Shown here one piece after another: positions 5,784 to 6,308 of a stretch of 6,308 nt of DNA. Made by a program: the position numbers and the translations under genes. Source of the DNA: JBBRLA01 sp038231615. Its GTDB lineage: Bacteria > Myxococcota_A > Polyangia > Palsa-1104 > JAEUJZ01. The stretch covers positions 1 through 6,308 of the forward strand of contig JBBRLA010000525.1 in assembly GCA_038231615.1 (NCBI GenBank). Direction: 5' to 3'. Numbering within the stretch: position 1 is the stretch's first letter; the number at the start of each line of letters is the position of its first letter. The notes below the pieces were generated by a model. That model saw nothing but the letters and a program-made list of their open reading frames with translations. It was not told where the DNA came from and searched no databases.

Positions 5784-5804
5784 CCGGCCGCCTCGGCGGT
5801 CCGG
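5784..5804. terminator. GC-rich hairpin after the carbamoyltransferase fragment
   Basis: CCGGCCGC (5784-5791) pairs with GCGG-T-CCGG (5796-5804) around a CTCG loop, leaving one bulged base. It lies 35 bp downstream of the stop of the minus-strand gene at 5840 and upstream of the AlbA_2 gene. There is no U-tract after it in the minus direction (CCCGCCGTTATATAG), so termination is only possible. Confidence 0.35.
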
Positions 5805-5839
5805 TCGGTCACTCCTTGCCGGCCCCCTGCTCAAGTTGG

Positions 5840-6172
5840 TCAGTGCCTCCGCTGCGAGCGAATGCGCGAGGGACGCAGCAGCGCCTCGATGCGCACGGGA
5901 CCCTCCGGCTCGATCTGCAAGTTGCCGTTGCTCGTTTGAAAGCTGTCACCGACAAAGGAATTGACCGAAACAAAGCGGATCGGCTCCTCCCCAAGGGAAA
6001 GGCTTTCAAGAAGGGCCGGCAACAGGTTGTCGTGCTTGCGCCGGGTCCACCGCTCCAGCGGGATGACAGTCTGAACCCGCCCTTCGCGCATGACCGCCAG
6101 GCTGTGGTCGTGGACGTAGCTTGGCCGTGCTCCGTTGGTCGTGTCCCGGATGCCATACAGACCAATGGTCAC
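5840..6172 (-). pseudogene. Carbamoyltransferase-like N-terminal fragment (NodU/TobZ family), truncated
   Basis: The frame encodes about 110 residues beginning VTIGLYGIRDTTNG. It contains HDHSLAVMREGRV followed by LERWTRRKHDNLLP, which match the HDxS...EEERFTRxKHD pattern at the start of the carbamoyltransferase N-terminal domain (transfer of carbamoyl from carbamoyl phosphate to a small-molecule hydroxyl, usually in secondary metabolism). It goes on with FVSVNSFVGDSFQTSNGNL and ends at TGA 5842-5840. Family members are about 550-600 residues, so most of the protein is missing; the reading becomes Arg-rich and unconvincing after about residue 95. Deletion, frameshift or loss at the edge of the neighbouring accessory insert would explain this. 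The start is GTG 6172, overlapping the upstream stop as GTGA; GTG 6175 with GAGG seven bases upstream is the alternative. A short stand-alone protein cannot be excluded. Confidence 0.6.
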
Positions 6173-6308
6173 CACGCCGGTACCTCACTTTGCCGGCCTC
6201 GCCACGTGCAGCGCAGCTTTCCATGGTTAACCTGCACGGCGAATCCGTCGAGCGGGGCGAGCCATGTGCCATCAAAGCCAGCGCCGACCAGATGGGCCAG
6301 CGCCGGCA
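6169..6308 (-). CDS. C-terminal end of an unrecognised protein, upstream partner of the carbamoyltransferase-like gene
   Basis: A frame open from the right edge gives the last 45 residues of a protein, starting PALAHLVGAG and ending RGRQSEVPAW, with TGA at 6171-6169. It shares four bases (GTGA) with the next gene's start, the classic arrangement for translational coupling inside an operon. The composition is normal for a coding region, with several Trp, Gly and aromatic residues in a beta-rich tail. I do not recognise the family. The other two minus-strand frames here contain stops or carry an Arg/Pro/His-biased composition. Confidence 0.55.
   Translation of the reverse strand, partial: PALAHLVGAGFDGTWLAPLDGFAVQVNHGKLRCTWRGRQSEVPAW

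Noticed and set aside
6006..6275. Minus-strand frame of 89 codons overlapping the carbamoyltransferase-like start
   Set aside because: It is out of frame with the recognised motifs and has an Arg/Pro/His-biased composition typical of a shadow frame.

Overview
The window looks like an accessory stretch of a large, GC-rich bacterial chromosome. The Cys-rich putative lipoprotein, the GC-rich inverted repeats and the reduced coding density suggest Myxococcota or another soil or marine lineage of that style. This is inference; no rRNA or marker gene is present to settle it.

Layout from left to right. (1) Positions 1-561, minus strand, hold the N-terminal 187 codons of an unrecognised, mostly helical, charged protein that runs off the left edge. 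(2) Positions 562-1081 are a long spacer rich in structure: a 21-bp tandem repeat, a roughly 110-bp imperfect inverted repeat, a cluster of G-runs and one doubtful small ORF. (3) Positions 1082-1888, plus strand, encode an exported, probably lipid-anchored protein with 28 cysteines after the signal peptide, many in a helical CxxxCxxxCxx rhythm. (4) Positions 1889-2082 are a spacer that becomes AT-rich towards its right end. (5) Positions 2083-3507, plus strand, encode a 474-residue archaeal-type ATPase with a winged helix and a C-terminal PD-(D/E)xK-like (DUF234) domain. A 16-bp perfect palindrome lies exactly over its start and its putative -10 box. (6) Positions 3508-3849 are a spacer holding a truncated second copy of the 5' end of the next gene and a 9-bp triplet repeat. 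(7) Positions 3850-5655/5664, minus strand, encode an AlbA_2 (Schlafen-like) plus HATPase_c_4-type protein with a TPR-like C-terminal extension. (8) Positions 5840-6308, minus strand, hold the C-terminus of an unrecognised protein overlapping by 4 bp (GTGA) with the start of a carbamoyltransferase-like (NodU/TobZ family) gene that stops after about 110 codons and looks truncated.

The central observation is an 89-bp direct repeat (3596-3684 and 5632-5720, one mismatch by eye). It contains the leader and exactly the first eight codons of the AlbA_2 gene. The gene body lies between the two copies, so the locus looks like a collapsed tandem array of paralogues sharing one leader, or a 2036-bp unit that could be lost or amplified by recombination. 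The ATPase-nuclease gene and the AlbA_2 gene converge on this repeat, have visibly lower GC than the flanks, and lie next to a truncated gene. Together they look like a horizontally acquired accessory island. A defence or stress-response role is possible from the domain families but not shown by the sequence.
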